DNA from: Akkermansiaceae bacterium UBA2381
GTDB lineage: Bacteria > Verrucomicrobiota > Verrucomicrobiia > Verrucomicrobiales > DEV007
Assembly: GCA_002344215.1 (NCBI GenBank)
Contig: DDSV01000023.1
Location: 1-64,000, forward strand
Length of the DNA: 64,000 bases
Direction of reading: 5' to 3'
Position numbers and translations under genes: made by a program. Shown here in pieces: positions 34,604 through 43,747 of the stretch. A model generated the notes under the pieces. It was given only the letters and a program-made list of their open reading frames with translations. It was not told where the DNA came from and made no database searches. Within the stretch, counting starts at the first letter, position 1, and each line of letters opens with the position of its first letter.

Positions 34604-35650
34604 ATGGAGCGACTCAGCTATTTCATCCGCCGCCTGCTGCTCGTGATCCCGACTTTTCTCGGGATCACCTTTCTTGTCTTTGCGCTGACCCAGTTCGTCC
34701 CCGGTGGTCCGGTCGAACAGCGCATCGCCCAGATGCGCGGCATGGGTTCGGGCGAATCCGGACACGGCAACGGCAGCAGTGTCAGCATCACCGAGGATCA
34801 GCGCAAAGCGATCGAGCGGGAGTTCGGCTTCGACAAGCCTTTCGTGATCCGTTACACGAACTGGCTCTTCCGCGATGCCATGGGCATGAACGCCTACTCT
34901 TACAAATACAACAACAAGACGGTGTGGCAGCTCATTACGGAGCGTTTCCCGGTCTCTCTTACCTTCGGGATCACCGGATTTGTCCTGACCTACCTCATCT
35001 GCATTCCGCTCGGGATTGTGAAGGCGCTGCGGAACGGGTCCTCCTTCGACGTGCTCTCTTCCGTAGTCGTCCTCGTTCTTTACGCCATCCCCGCCTTCGC
35101 TTTCGGCATGATCCTGAAGACGCTCTTCAGCGGCACTTCGGACCAGTTTTACGACTGGTTCCCCATCGGGGGCTTCCGCTCGGAGAACTGGAATGATCTT
35201 TCATGGTGGGAGCAGGTCAAAGACCAGACTCATCACATGTTCCTCCCCGTGCTCTGCTACGTGATCGGAAACTTCGCCGTTCTCACCATTCTGATGAAAA
35301 ACTCGCTCCTCGACCAGATCGCTCAGGATTATGTCAGGACTGTGCTCGCGAAGGGCGGCACGATGCGGCGGGCCGTCTGGCTTCATGCCTTGCGCAATGC
35401 GATCATCCCCATTGTCACGGGCATCGGTGGTATTCTCTCGATCATGTTCGCGGGATCCGTCCTCATCGAACGCGTCTTTGCGATCAATGGAATCGGCCTC
35501 CTCACCCTCGATGCCATTGTCGGACGTGATTACATGGTTTTCATGGGAACGCTCGCCCTCACCGCCATTGTCGGTCTTGTCGGCCGGGTCCTCTCTGATT
35601 TTTGCTACGTCCTTGTTGATCCCCGCATCAGCTTCGGCGGTGAGTCCTGA
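34604..35650 (+). CDS. yejB: Peptide ABC transporter permease, YejB-like
   Basis: 348 aa. The first membrane helix and family start are typical (YFIRRLLLVIPTFLGITFLV, FALTQFVPGGPVEQ). A periplasmic segment (GFDKPFVIRYTNWLF) follows, then five helices with the EAA loop (DQIAQDYVRTVLAKGG, VWLHALRNAIIPIVTG). The C-terminus (LSDFCYVLVDPRISF) matches the family. It pairs with YejE as the membrane pore and is separated from it by three bases. Confidence 0.95.
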   Translation: MERLSYFIRRLLLVIPTFLGITFLVFALTQFVPGGPVEQRIAQMRGMGSGESGHGNGSSVSITEDQRKAIEREFGFDKPFVIRYTNWLFRDAMGMNAYSYKYNNKTVWQLITERFPVSLTFGITGFVLTYLICIPLGIVKALRNGSSFDVLSSVVVLVLYAIPAFAFGMILKTLFSGTSDQFYDWFPIGGFRSENWNDLSWWEQVKDQTHHMFLPVLCYVIGNFAVLTILMKNSLLDQIAQDYVRTVLAKGGTMRRAVWLHALRNAIIPIVTGIGGILSIMFAGSVLIERVFAINGIGLLTLDAIVGRDYMVFMGTLALTAIVGLVGRVLSDFCYVLVDPRISFGGES

Positions 35651-35653
35651 CCC

Positions 35654-37246
35654 ATGGCCCGATTTGGATTCCATCTTCTCGATCCCAACACCCGGCGGCG
35701 CCTCGCCCGCTTCGGGAAGATCAAGCGCGCCAAGTGGTCGCTCATTTTTCTGGTTCTCATCTTCGTGATGAGCCTGCTCGCTAACTTTATCGCGAACGAC
35801 CGGCCCCTCCTCGTCAAGGCGAACGGGAAACTCTATTTCCCTGTCTTCCGATTCTATCCCGAGACCGAGTTCACCGGATCGGGAGTGAACACCCGGCCCC
35901 GCTACAAGGAACTCGAAAAGACTTCGCTCTTCGCGGAAAGAGCGGAGAACTGGATGCTCTGGCCTCTCGTTCGGAACGGTCCGGAAGAGTCGCTTTCGCC
36001 TTCGCAGATCGAGATCGATCCGACCCTGACATTGACCTTTTCCCCCGAGGATCAGCTCGCCGCAGTCGATATTGACGCCACCCTCGCGATTCAGCGGAGC
36101 CGGGGTGCGGCCGGTTATTACGGCGAGACGGCCGATCTCGGTCTTCGCGGGAAGCCCATTGAAAGCGCCGGTGTCGCCCTCCCTGATCCAGTTCGCGCCG
36201 GACTCGCACTGCGATTTGCCAACGAGGCCGCCCCGGCGGTGAGTGCGACCAATGAACAGGGTATTGTCTTCGGCCTGACCCCCTTCACTCCCGGCCGCGC
36301 GGCGCCGAAACTGGTGCGAGTTTCGATGGAGCGTCGCAGCGCAGGCGGGTCGGCGGAAAAGGCGATCCTTTCGCCTGAAATGGAATTCCTCAAGGATCCA
36401 CCTGCGATCTGGGAAGGGCTTTCCACGGAATCCCGCAGTGCTGTTCTCGAGATCGCGAAAAAGGCACTTATCGTTCCGCAGGAGCCCTATTCACTCTCCA
36501 CGACCGAGGGCAAGGTATCGGTTTCCTTCAAGCGGGAGACGGTCGAGTTCCCTTTCCGGCCCGTGGAGGGGCACGCCATGGGACTCGACAACAGCGGGCG
36601 TGATGTCGGAGTCCGTATTCTCTACGCGACACGCACGGCTTTGCTTTTCGGGATCCTCCTTGTTATCTTCACCTACGTTATCGGCATTTTTCTCGGAGCG
36701 GTGCAGGGGTATTTCGGCGGTCGCCTCGACATGGTCGGTCAGCGGCTTACGGAGATCTGGGAATCGATGCCCTTTCTCCTCATCATGATCCTGCTGAGTT
36801 CGATCTACGGTCGCAGCTTTCTCCTACTCGGTTTCGTCTACGGCATTTTCAACTGGATCGGGATCTCCTATTACATGCGGGCCGAGTTCCTCCGGCTTCG
36901 CAAGCTGCCCTTCGTCGAGGCGGCCAAGGTCATGGGAATAGGGAGGTGGAAAATCATGTTCAGTCACATCTTTCCGAATGCCCTCGTCCCCATCATCACC
37001 TTTTTCCCCTTTTCACTCGTGGGCGCGATCTTCATGCTCACGGCCCTCGATTATCTCGGCTTTGGTCTTCCCCCGGGGACGCCGAGCTGGGGCAATCTCC
37101 TCGACCAGGGACAGTCGCAGGCCTACGCCTGGTGGCTCACGCTGTATCCCTCGCTCGCCCTTTTCCTCGTCAGCCTGCTCGGCATTTTCATCGGCGAGGG
37201 CGTGCGCGCCGCCTTTGATCCGCGTACCGATTCGAAGCTCGAATAG
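35654..37246 (+). CDS. yejE: Peptide ABC transporter permease, YejE-like, with large periplasmic insertion
   Basis: 530 aa, against about 340 for the enterobacterial protein. The first helix (WSLIFLVLIFVMSLLANFIA) and the start of the periplasmic segment (FYPETEFTG, NWMLWPLVRNGP) are conserved. About 190 extra residues (roughly 115-305) precede the usual continuation GHAMGLDNSGRDVGVRILYA. The insertion is beta-rich (LTLTFSPEDQLAAVDIDATL) and has no recognised family. The remaining five helices with the EAA loop (LPFVEAAKVMGIGRWKIM) are normal. Confidence 0.93.
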   Translation: MARFGFHLLDPNTRRRLARFGKIKRAKWSLIFLVLIFVMSLLANFIANDRPLLVKANGKLYFPVFRFYPETEFTGSGVNTRPRYKELEKTSLFAERAENWMLWPLVRNGPEESLSPSQIEIDPTLTLTFSPEDQLAAVDIDATLAIQRSRGAAGYYGETADLGLRGKPIESAGVALPDPVRAGLALRFANEAAPAVSATNEQGIVFGLTPFTPGRAAPKLVRVSMERRSAGGSAEKAILSPEMEFLKDPPAIWEGLSTESRSAVLEIAKKALIVPQEPYSLSTTEGKVSVSFKRETVEFPFRPVEGHAMGLDNSGRDVGVRILYATRTALLFGILLVIFTYVIGIFLGAVQGYFGGRLDMVGQRLTEIWESMPFLLIMILLSSIYGRSFLLLGFVYGIFNWIGISYYMRAEFLRLRKLPFVEAAKVMGIGRWKIMFSHIFPNALVPIITFFPFSLVGAIFMLTALDYLGFGLPPGTPSWGNLLDQGQSQAYAWWLTLYPSLALFLVSLLGIFIGEGVRAAFDPRTDSKLE

Positions 37247-37252
37247 TGCTCC

Positions 37253-38896
37253 ATGACAGACTCACTCCTCAGCGTCCGCAATCTCACCGTGACCTTCGAA
37301 GTCGAAGGACGGACGATCCGTGCGGTCGAGGATGTCTCCTTCGAAATCCGTCCCGGCGAAATCGTTGGTCTCGTCGGTGAGTCGGGTAGCGGCAAAAGCG
37401 TTAGCGCGATGTCGACGATACGGCTCGTCCCGAATCCCCCCGGCCGGGTCGAGAAAGGGGAGGTGATTTTTGATGGCAAGGATCTGCTCACCCTGCCGAT
37501 CGAGGAACTACGCAAGATCCGGGGCAGGGAAATCAGCGTGATTTTCCAGGAGCCGATGACGGCGCTCTCACCGCTCCATTCCGTGGGGCAGCAACTCGCC
37601 GAGGTCGTGCGCATCCACGAGCCCGGGACCTCGCGCGAAGCCGCGATGGCCCGTGCCATCGAATGGCTCGGCAAAGTCGGTATTCCCGATCCGGAAGAGC
37701 GTGCCAAGGCCTATCCCTTCCAGTTTTCGGGCGGAATGCGGCAGCGTGTCATGATCGCGATGGCTCTGATCCTCCATCCTCGCCTCATCATCGCGGACGA
37801 GCCGACCACGGCCCTTGATGTGACCCTGCAGGCGCAGATTTTCGAGCTCATCCTCGCGATGAAGGCCGAGGATACTTCCATTCTCTTCATCACCCACGAC
37901 ATGGGTGTGATCTGGGAACTCGCCGACCGGGTTCTCGTCATGAAGAACGGACGGCTCATCGAAGAGGGCGAGGTTGAGCCACTCTTTGCGGCACCCAAAG
38001 AGGCCTACACCCGTGAACTCCTCTCCGCCGTGCCGAGACTAACAGACGCCCCCCGGGTCTCCGCGCTGCGCCCCGAGGGTACCTCTCCGATTATTGAGGT
38101 GAGAAACCTGAAGACCTGGTTTCCCGTGAAGCGAGGTGTCTTTGCGAGAACGGTCGACTGGGTGCGCGCCGTCGATGATGTCTCGATCGACGTATATCCC
38201 GGTGAATGCCTCGGCCTCGTTGGCGAGTCGGGCAGCGGCAAGACCACACTCGGACGCTCCATTCTCGGACTGGAAACGTCGCAGTCCGGCGAGATCCTCT
38301 ACGGGGGTGAAAACATCCGTGGCCTCGACTACCACGCGATGCGGCCCTATCGGAGGAATTTACAGATGATCTTTCAAGATCCGTTTTCCTCGCTAAATCC
38401 GCGCCTCACCGTGCTGGAAATCCTCACCGAAGGGCTCATCGAGCACGGGATCCTCAAGGGCGACCGTCGCGAGGTCGCGGCTCACTGGCTCGAAGAGGTC
38501 GGCCTTCCCGCCGACAACATGAACCGCTATCCCCACGAGTTCTCCGGCGGGCAGCGTCAGCGCATCTGCGTGGCCCGCGCGGTCGCGGTCGAGCCGAAGT
38601 TCGTCGTCTGCGATGAGGCCGTCTCCGCACTCGACGTCACGATTCAGGCTCAGGTCATTGATCTGTTGATGGAGTTGAAGGACAAACTCGGCCTTTCCTA
38701 CCTGTTCATCTCTCACGATCTCAGTGTCGTGAAGCGCATCTGCGACCGGGTCGTGGTGATGCGCCACGGCAAGGTCGTCGAGGCGGGTCGCACCATCGAT
38801 CTCGTCGAGCATCCGCAGTCAGACTACACGAAGCGGCTCATTGCGGCTGTTCCCGTTCCGGGCGATCCGGGGAAACGGGCGCGACGACAGGCCTGA
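37253..38896 (+). CDS. yejF: Double ATP-binding subunit of the peptide ABC transporter, YejF-like
   Basis: 547 aa with two complete nucleotide-binding domains. First: Walker A GESGSGKS, Q-loop in VIFQEPMTALSPLH, signature FSGGMRQRVMIA and Walker B LIIADEPTTALD. Second: GESGSGKTTLGRS, MIFQDPFSSLNPR, FSGGQRQRICVARA and FVVCDEAVSALD. The switch histidines are in FITHDMG and FISHDLS. It powers the importer encoded by the three preceding genes and closes the operon. Confidence 0.96.
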   Translation: MTDSLLSVRNLTVTFEVEGRTIRAVEDVSFEIRPGEIVGLVGESGSGKSVSAMSTIRLVPNPPGRVEKGEVIFDGKDLLTLPIEELRKIRGREISVIFQEPMTALSPLHSVGQQLAEVVRIHEPGTSREAAMARAIEWLGKVGIPDPEERAKAYPFQFSGGMRQRVMIAMALILHPRLIIADEPTTALDVTLQAQIFELILAMKAEDTSILFITHDMGVIWELADRVLVMKNGRLIEEGEVEPLFAAPKEAYTRELLSAVPRLTDAPRVSALRPEGTSPIIEVRNLKTWFPVKRGVFARTVDWVRAVDDVSIDVYPGECLGLVGESGSGKTTLGRSILGLETSQSGEILYGGENIRGLDYHAMRPYRRNLQMIFQDPFSSLNPRLTVLEILTEGLIEHGILKGDRREVAAHWLEEVGLPADNMNRYPHEFSGGQRQRICVARAVAVEPKFVVCDEAVSALDVTIQAQVIDLLMELKDKLGLSYLFISHDLSVVKRICDRVVVMRHGKVVEAGRTIDLVEHPQSDYTKRLIAAVPVPGDPGKRARRQA

Positions 38897-39007
38897 AGCA
38901 AGCGGTGGTGGTGGTCTTCCGGCCCTTGATGGCCCGGATCCAAATTCAAGGTTCCCGTCTACAAAACGACTCTTGCCGCAGATGCCTAAGTCATCTAAAG
39001 TTTCGGT

Positions 39008-39301
39008 ATGAAGTCAACGGAAGCGCTTCTCGAATCCGTTCGAGTCGACAAATCCCCTCCCGATGCGCTTTCCCCGGAACTCAAATCACTTTGGCTTGCC
39101 AAAGCGGGCCGATGGGAGGAAGCGCATTCCATCGCCCAGGATATCCCGACAACGATGGGGTCGTGGATCCACGGTCTTCTCCATGCCATTGAGGGGGACT
39201 TTGGAAACTCAGCTTACTGGTTTCATCGGGCTGGACGGCCTTCGATCACCCGGGAAATGATCGATGCCGAATGGGACAAAATTGTAAGGGCGAATCTCTG
39301 A
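39008..39301 (+). CDS. Conserved small protein of unknown function
   Basis: 95 aa. Helical throughout, with the block LKSLWLAKAGRWEEAHSIAQ and then GSWIHGLLHAIEGDFGNSAY followed by WFHRAGR. This resembles a widespread small family recognised by a G-x-WIH-x-LH-x-x-EGD-x-x-N-A-x-YW pattern, which looks like a single TPR-like helix hairpin. No function is known to me. It stands between the yej operon and the pseudokinase gene. Confidence 0.8.
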   Translation: MKSTEALLESVRVDKSPPDALSPELKSLWLAKAGRWEEAHSIAQDIPTTMGSWIHGLLHAIEGDFGNSAYWFHRAGRPSITREMIDAEWDKIVRANL

Positions 39302-39367
39302 GCGGAGGGGTTCCGGAGCGTCAAATCCATTAAGAAAAGTCCGAGATATCCGTATAAAGTTCAGCAG

Positions 39368-42130
39368 ATGCGTTTCCCCGATCTACCCGGATATCAATAT
39401 GAAGGCCTCCTTGGGGAGGACCCGTTCGGGTGGACCTTCGTGGCCTCCCATGAGACCGGGAAACGAAGGGCCATCAAGGTTTTTAAATCGCAGGCCACCA
39501 GTGATCGTTTTCTGTCCCGATATTTCAGGACATTCACGGATCCGCGATTCGGCCTCGAGGGAGTGGCTCCGATCTACGACTACGTTCTCCAGGGTCAGAA
39601 TTCTCTCACCGCCTGTGCTGTTCCTTTCTACGGCTGGAAGGGGAAGGACAGCGAGCAATGGCAGGTAAGTTCCGTCAAGCGGCTGATGACGGTCATTTCG
39701 AGGGAGCAGAGCCTTGAAATTATCCGGGAGCTTTCCACTTGTCTCGGGAACCTGCATCAAACGGACCTCTTCCACGGTGGCCTGAGGCCGTCCGTGCTTT
39801 TCCTGACGGCGGATGCCGACGGCGGGCAGACCATCCGGCTTTCCGATTTCGGACAGATCTTCATGGGAGGTCTGCAGTTTCTGGAAGCGGGAGAACTTCT
39901 CTTTTACACAAGCCCGGAACAGCTTGCTTCGGGTGATTTCTCAAAGGGGCGGGGAAAACTCTGGGATGTATATGCCTTTGGAGTGATCGCATTCCAGCTT
40001 CTCACCGGGCATCTGCCGCGATTGGACCTCCTGCGCCGACAGTGTGATCAACATCCCGAATGGCTTGAATCCGCTCCGGCGATCGCCTTTGGAGAATTAA
40101 CGGAGGTTTCGGAGTATTTCCTGAATCAGCTGGATGCCGAAAAGTCAGTGGAGTGGCCCGATGAAGCGACTGGTTCGCGGGAGATCCAGCTCCGTTCGGC
40201 AATTGAAGAGTGTTTGCGCTTTGATCCGGAGACGCGCCCGCAGTCTATGATCGAGGTGGCTGCGGCGATTGACCGGGCCTGGGAAGAGTCTGCTCCGGAG
40301 TTTGTCGCTGTCGCTCCGATGGAGGAAGTTTCCCCGGTTGAGATCAACAGTCCCCCGGCGTCCGCAATCTCCTTCGAGACCGAAGAGGTGGATGCCGTGC
40401 TACCCGATGAAGTCGTTCGATACGATGAGATAGTCCCGGCGGAATCTTCGAAATTTTCAGTCCGTCAGTTCGCGGATAGTTTCCGGACCAATCCGGTCGT
40501 TTTCTGGCAGACCATTGCCATCGCCGCGCTCGTCGCGGTGATGCCCATGATCTACTTTTCCATTTTCGGGTTACGGAAGATGTGGGAGGAGAAGCAGCAG
40601 GTCGCGATGGAGGCGGCGGAATTGCAGGCCGAGTTGCAGGAGAATGTGGACAAGCAGGCATCCGCCTACCGAAAGGCCATCACCGAACAGGAAAAGAGTG
40701 AGCAACTGAAATCGGAACTGAACGAGGCGGAGGACTCCAAGAGCCGCCTGCTTGGAGAAGCCAAGCTGGCGCGGCAGATCGTGCGTCAGACGCAGGACAA
40801 CGGCGACCGTTTTTTCAGTCTCGTCCTTGAAAATCGGGACACGGATGTCACGGGCTTTCGCGAAGAACGGGCCAAGGCTTTGATCGAAGGCCGGAAACAT
40901 TACGAAAGGCTGGTTGAAGCCTATGGCGATGCTCCTGACTTTATCGTCTCGACCGCGAATGCTCTTTTCTACCTCGGGCAGATCTATAAAGAGATGGGAG
41001 AGTTCGGCAAGGCGCTCGCCTCCTTCGGAGAGGCCGAGAGGCGATATTCGGCACTGCTCGAGGATTCGACCACGGCCAGCACGGAGTTCGTGAAGAATAT
41101 CGCCCTGTCGAAGAGTGCCCTCGGGCAGCTTTCGATCAAGTCAGGGCAATACTCGGTCGCCCGCCATTATTTCACCGAGTCATCCCGCTTCTGGGCTGAG
41201 GCACGCTCGCAGGATGCGACGCAAACCCTTGTCGCGGGGATCAACATCCATGAAAACTCTCTCGCGATCGTCGAGTGCGAGGTCGCTATGGACCGTCTCG
41301 ACGCCGCCCTCGACGGTGCCATCTCAATCGGGGTCCAACTGACGAAGTTGCAGGAGCAATCCCCCGAGGACGATCGTATCGTTGGCGCGCTCGCCAAATC
41401 CTTCACCCTGACCGGGCGTGTTCTCGAAGCCCGGGGCGACGGTGAACTGGCCAAGGATTCCTACCAGCAGGCAAGCGACCTCTATGCCCGCGCCGTTACA
41501 CTCGCCGCCGCTGTGGATGCCCACCAGTTGGGTCTCGGTAATTGCCTGGCCCGGGTCGGTCTCCTCACGAACTCGATCGAGAAACTGGAGTCGGCCGCCG
41601 AAGTTCTCTCAGCGGTGGTAGCGGCCAATCCCTACGAGTCCACCTACCTCAAGACCCTCTCCGACACCTATGGCGTCCTCGCGAGAAATCAGCGGGACGG
41701 AGGAAAGCTCGAAAATGCAATCGCTCTTGAGAAGCGGGCCATCAATATCCTCCAGCCGATTCTTGAAGGGAACCGGGCGGTGGCGGCGGACGTTCGATTT
41801 TCCTACTCGCAACGTCTCGCGCATCTGGCCGAGCTTCTGGGTGATTCCGGTGACTTTGATGAGTCGAGAATTCCTTTAAAGGAGGCGATAGACGTTCTTC
41901 AGATGATCGCCGATTCCAAATCCTCCAGTGCCGAATATCAACGAGCGCTTGCCAGGGCGAGGGGCCTGGCGGGATTCGCCTGCATCAAGGCCGGAGACAA
42001 GACCGAGGCCAAGGAGCATCTCGAACTCGCCAAGACGGGATGGGAGAGTTTTGTGGTCTCGAATCCCGATGACGCCGATGCCGCCCAGGCCGTCAAATGG
42101 ACCTCGGAGCAGCTCAAGGGACTCCAGTAA
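39368..42130 (+). CDS. Membrane protein with degenerate protein-kinase domain and TPR repeats
   Basis: 920 aa. Residues 8-300 have a Ser/Thr-kinase fold: AIKVFK (K37), SDFGQ (D160), TSPEQ (residues 181-185) and WDVYAFGVIAFQLLTG. The catalytic loop, normally HRDxKxxN, reads HGGLRPSVLF at 136-145, so the catalytic Asp, the Lys and the Asn are all replaced. One membrane helix (residues about 377-400) and a coiled coil (405-480) follow. The C-terminal half is TPR-like (LFYLGQIYKEMGEFGKALAS, FGEAERRYSALLEDS) and would be periplasmic. It is likely a pseudokinase signalling or scaffold protein; weak activity is not excluded. Confidence 0.85.
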   Translation: MRFPDLPGYQYEGLLGEDPFGWTFVASHETGKRRAIKVFKSQATSDRFLSRYFRTFTDPRFGLEGVAPIYDYVLQGQNSLTACAVPFYGWKGKDSEQWQVSSVKRLMTVISREQSLEIIRELSTCLGNLHQTDLFHGGLRPSVLFLTADADGGQTIRLSDFGQIFMGGLQFLEAGELLFYTSPEQLASGDFSKGRGKLWDVYAFGVIAFQLLTGHLPRLDLLRRQCDQHPEWLESAPAIAFGELTEVSEYFLNQLDAEKSVEWPDEATGSREIQLRSAIEECLRFDPETRPQSMIEVAAAIDRAWEESAPEFVAVAPMEEVSPVEINSPPASAISFETEEVDAVLPDEVVRYDEIVPAESSKFSVRQFADSFRTNPVVFWQTIAIAALVAVMPMIYFSIFGLRKMWEEKQQVAMEAAELQAELQENVDKQASAYRKAITEQEKSEQLKSELNEAEDSKSRLLGEAKLARQIVRQTQDNGDRFFSLVLENRDTDVTGFREERAKALIEGRKHYERLVEAYGDAPDFIVSTANALFYLGQIYKEMGEFGKALASFGEAERRYSALLEDSTTASTEFVKNIALSKSALGQLSIKSGQYSVARHYFTESSRFWAEARSQDATQTLVAGINIHENSLAIVECEVAMDRLDAALDGAISIGVQLTKLQEQSPEDDRIVGALAKSFTLTGRVLEARGDGELAKDSYQQASDLYARAVTLAAAVDAHQLGLGNCLARVGLLTNSIEKLESAAEVLSAVVAANPYESTYLKTLSDTYGVLARNQRDGGKLENAIALEKRAINILQPILEGNRAVAADVRFSYSQRLAHLAELLGDSGDFDESRIPLKEAIDVLQMIADSKSSSAEYQRALARARGLAGFACIKAGDKTEAKEHLELAKTGWESFVVSNPDDADAAQAVKWTSEQLKGLQ

Positions 42131-42182
42131 GTTCTGTGATCGAGCGTTGACATCTTCTTTCCGGGCGCTTCTGTGGCGTCGC

Positions 42183-42959
42183 ATGAGCGGAGGGATTGAG
42201 ATTGAAGAAATAATTGGAATCGCGAGGCGAGCCGGCAGCGCGATTCTCGAGGTCTATGGCACCGAGTTCTCGGTGGAGGTCAAAGAGGACCAGTCCCCCC
42301 TGACCGAAGCGGACAAGCGGGCCAATGCGATCATCGTCGAGGGACTGACTCGTCTCTACCCGGAGATTCCCCTGATCTCCGAGGAGACTCAAACTGTCGC
42401 CTATGAGGTTCGCAGGCACTGGGAGTCCTTCTGGCTGGTCGACCCGCTTGACGGGACGAAAGAGTTTGTAAAAAGGAACGGAGAATTCACCGTGAACATC
42501 GCTTTGGTGAAAAGGGGAGTTCCGGTTCTCGGTGTGGTCTTTCAACCGGTCGGCAATCAACTTTACTATGCGGTGCGGGGCGAGGGGGCCTGGAAGTCTG
42601 ATGACGGCGCTGCCCCCGTGCGGTTGAGCGGGGGAGAACACTATTCCGGTAAATCGGAAGTCACCGTCGTGGCAAGTCGTTCCCATCTTACCGGTGAGGT
42701 CACGGCCTTTGTTGACGAGCTCGAAGCGGCCGGGAAAAAGGTGGAGTTTTTATCAGCTGGCAGTTCCCTGAAGCTCTGCCTCGTTGCCGAGGGAAAGGCG
42801 GATGTCTACCCGCGTCTCGGGCCCACCATGGAGTGGGACACTGCCGCCGCGCATGCGGTGGCGCTTGAGGCGGGAAGGAAAGTGGTCGAATTCGGGATCG
42901 GTCAGGACCTGGCTTATAACAAAGAGAGCCTTCTGAATCCCTTCTTCATCGTTGAATAA
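42183..42959 (+). CDS. cysQ: 3'(2'),5'-bisphosphate nucleotidase
   Basis: The ATG at 42183 gives 258 aa, the usual length; longer in-frame readings overlap the pseudokinase gene. The inositol-monophosphatase fold motifs are complete: SPLTEADKRAN, ISEE (E67, E68), DPLDGTKEF (D87, D90) and the C-terminal metal Asp in MEWDTAAAHAV. CysQ removes the 3'-phosphate from PAP formed during sulfate assimilation. The gene lies 52 bases after the pseudokinase gene and is convergent with a pseudopilin gene. Confidence 0.93.
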   Translation: MSGGIEIEEIIGIARRAGSAILEVYGTEFSVEVKEDQSPLTEADKRANAIIVEGLTRLYPEIPLISEETQTVAYEVRRHWESFWLVDPLDGTKEFVKRNGEFTVNIALVKRGVPVLGVVFQPVGNQLYYAVRGEGAWKSDDGAAPVRLSGGEHYSGKSEVTVVASRSHLTGEVTAFVDELEAAGKKVEFLSAGSSLKLCLVAEGKADVYPRLGPTMEWDTAAAHAVALEAGRKVVEFGIGQDLAYNKESLLNPFFIVE

Positions 42960-42984
42960 AAAAGCACGTCCCGCGGGACGTGCT
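42958..42984 (-). terminator. Terminator of the minus-strand pseudopilin gene
   Basis: A perfect 22-bp palindrome (42963-42984, half-site AGCACGTCCCG) is followed on the minus strand by a run of T (42958-42963). It lies 32 bases after the pseudopilin stop codon. On the plus strand no T-run follows, so it terminates mainly the minus-strand transcript but could also slow cysQ transcription. Confidence 0.85.
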
Positions 42985-43016
42985 CTGACTGAACGAGAGG
43001 ATAATGCCTGGAACGA

Positions 43017-43607
43017 TTACCAGGTCTTGATATTGTCCTTGATCTCCTCCTCCAGATTGTCCTTCCCGGCACTCCAGATGAGAACCGACTCCGGAATGAA
43101 TTCGGACTCACTCTCGTCCCAGTCGGGCTTTTTCGTGCGATTGTTATAGTCCAGATCGAGCCTGACATAATAATAGTCGGTGTAGGGATCCCAGAGTTCC
43201 CCTCCGCCATCGGATTCCAGTTTTACCCCTTTGCGAAACTTGCCGTCGCCGGCTGGTTTGGCTGCTTTGTCAGTGTAGAAGGCGATACGGCGGGGGTTGA
43301 GCCCGCCTCTCTCCGCGGCGGAGTCGGAACCGAGAAGCACGTCCATGAGCACTTTGTCGGAACGGATTGGTTCGGTTTCCTCCATCTTGGCGTCAACGGG
43401 ATACTTGCGATATTCGGTGAAGTAGGCCGAAATCGCATTCTTCAAATTGTAGGCGGTGTTTTCCGCGTGGGCACGTTCGGCCTTGCGGAGCGCTCCCGTA
43501 GTCGCGGGGAACATCAGGCCGGCGAGGATCCCGATAATCGCAATAACAACGAGCAGCTCAAGCAGGGTGAATGCTTTTCGGGGGGAGTTTGAGGATGATT
43601 TTCTCAT
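43017..43607 (-). CDS. Type II secretion/type IV pilin-like pseudopilin
   Basis: 196 aa from the ATG at 43607 (four codons after another ATG at 43619). The prepilin leader is basic (RKSSSNSPRKA) and the N-methylation motif FTLLELLVVIAIIGILAG is intact. Position -1 before the Phe is Ala rather than Gly, which is tolerated in some prepilins. The globular part resembles GspG (NAISAYFTEYRKYPVD, GELWDPYTDYYYVRL, LIWSAGKDN). It is isolated from the gsp cluster 4 kb away and has its own terminator, so it may be an independent pseudopilin. Confidence 0.88.
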   Translation of the reverse strand: MRKSSSNSPRKAFTLLELLVVIAIIGILAGLMFPATTGALRKAERAHAENTAYNLKNAISAYFTEYRKYPVDAKMEETEPIRSDKVLMDVLLGSDSAAERGGLNPRRIAFYTDKAAKPAGDGKFRKGVKLESDGGGELWDPYTDYYYVRLDLDYNNRTKKPDWDESESEFIPESVLIWSAGKDNLEEEIKDNIKTW

Positions 43608-43747
43608 GATTCGGGGCATGTTTAGCGGTTGGGCCGCGTGGTGACGAGTTCTTTTTTTTCTTAAGTGGCTCGATTCCTTTGCACTTACAATGTAAACACA
43701 ATCACCTTCCCTAAGTCCATCTTTTTTGTCATTTTGCGCCCGATCTT

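Noticed and set aside
33074..34765. Long minus-strand open frame (563 codons)
   Set aside because: It is antisense to yejA and the start of yejB and has no recognisable domain.
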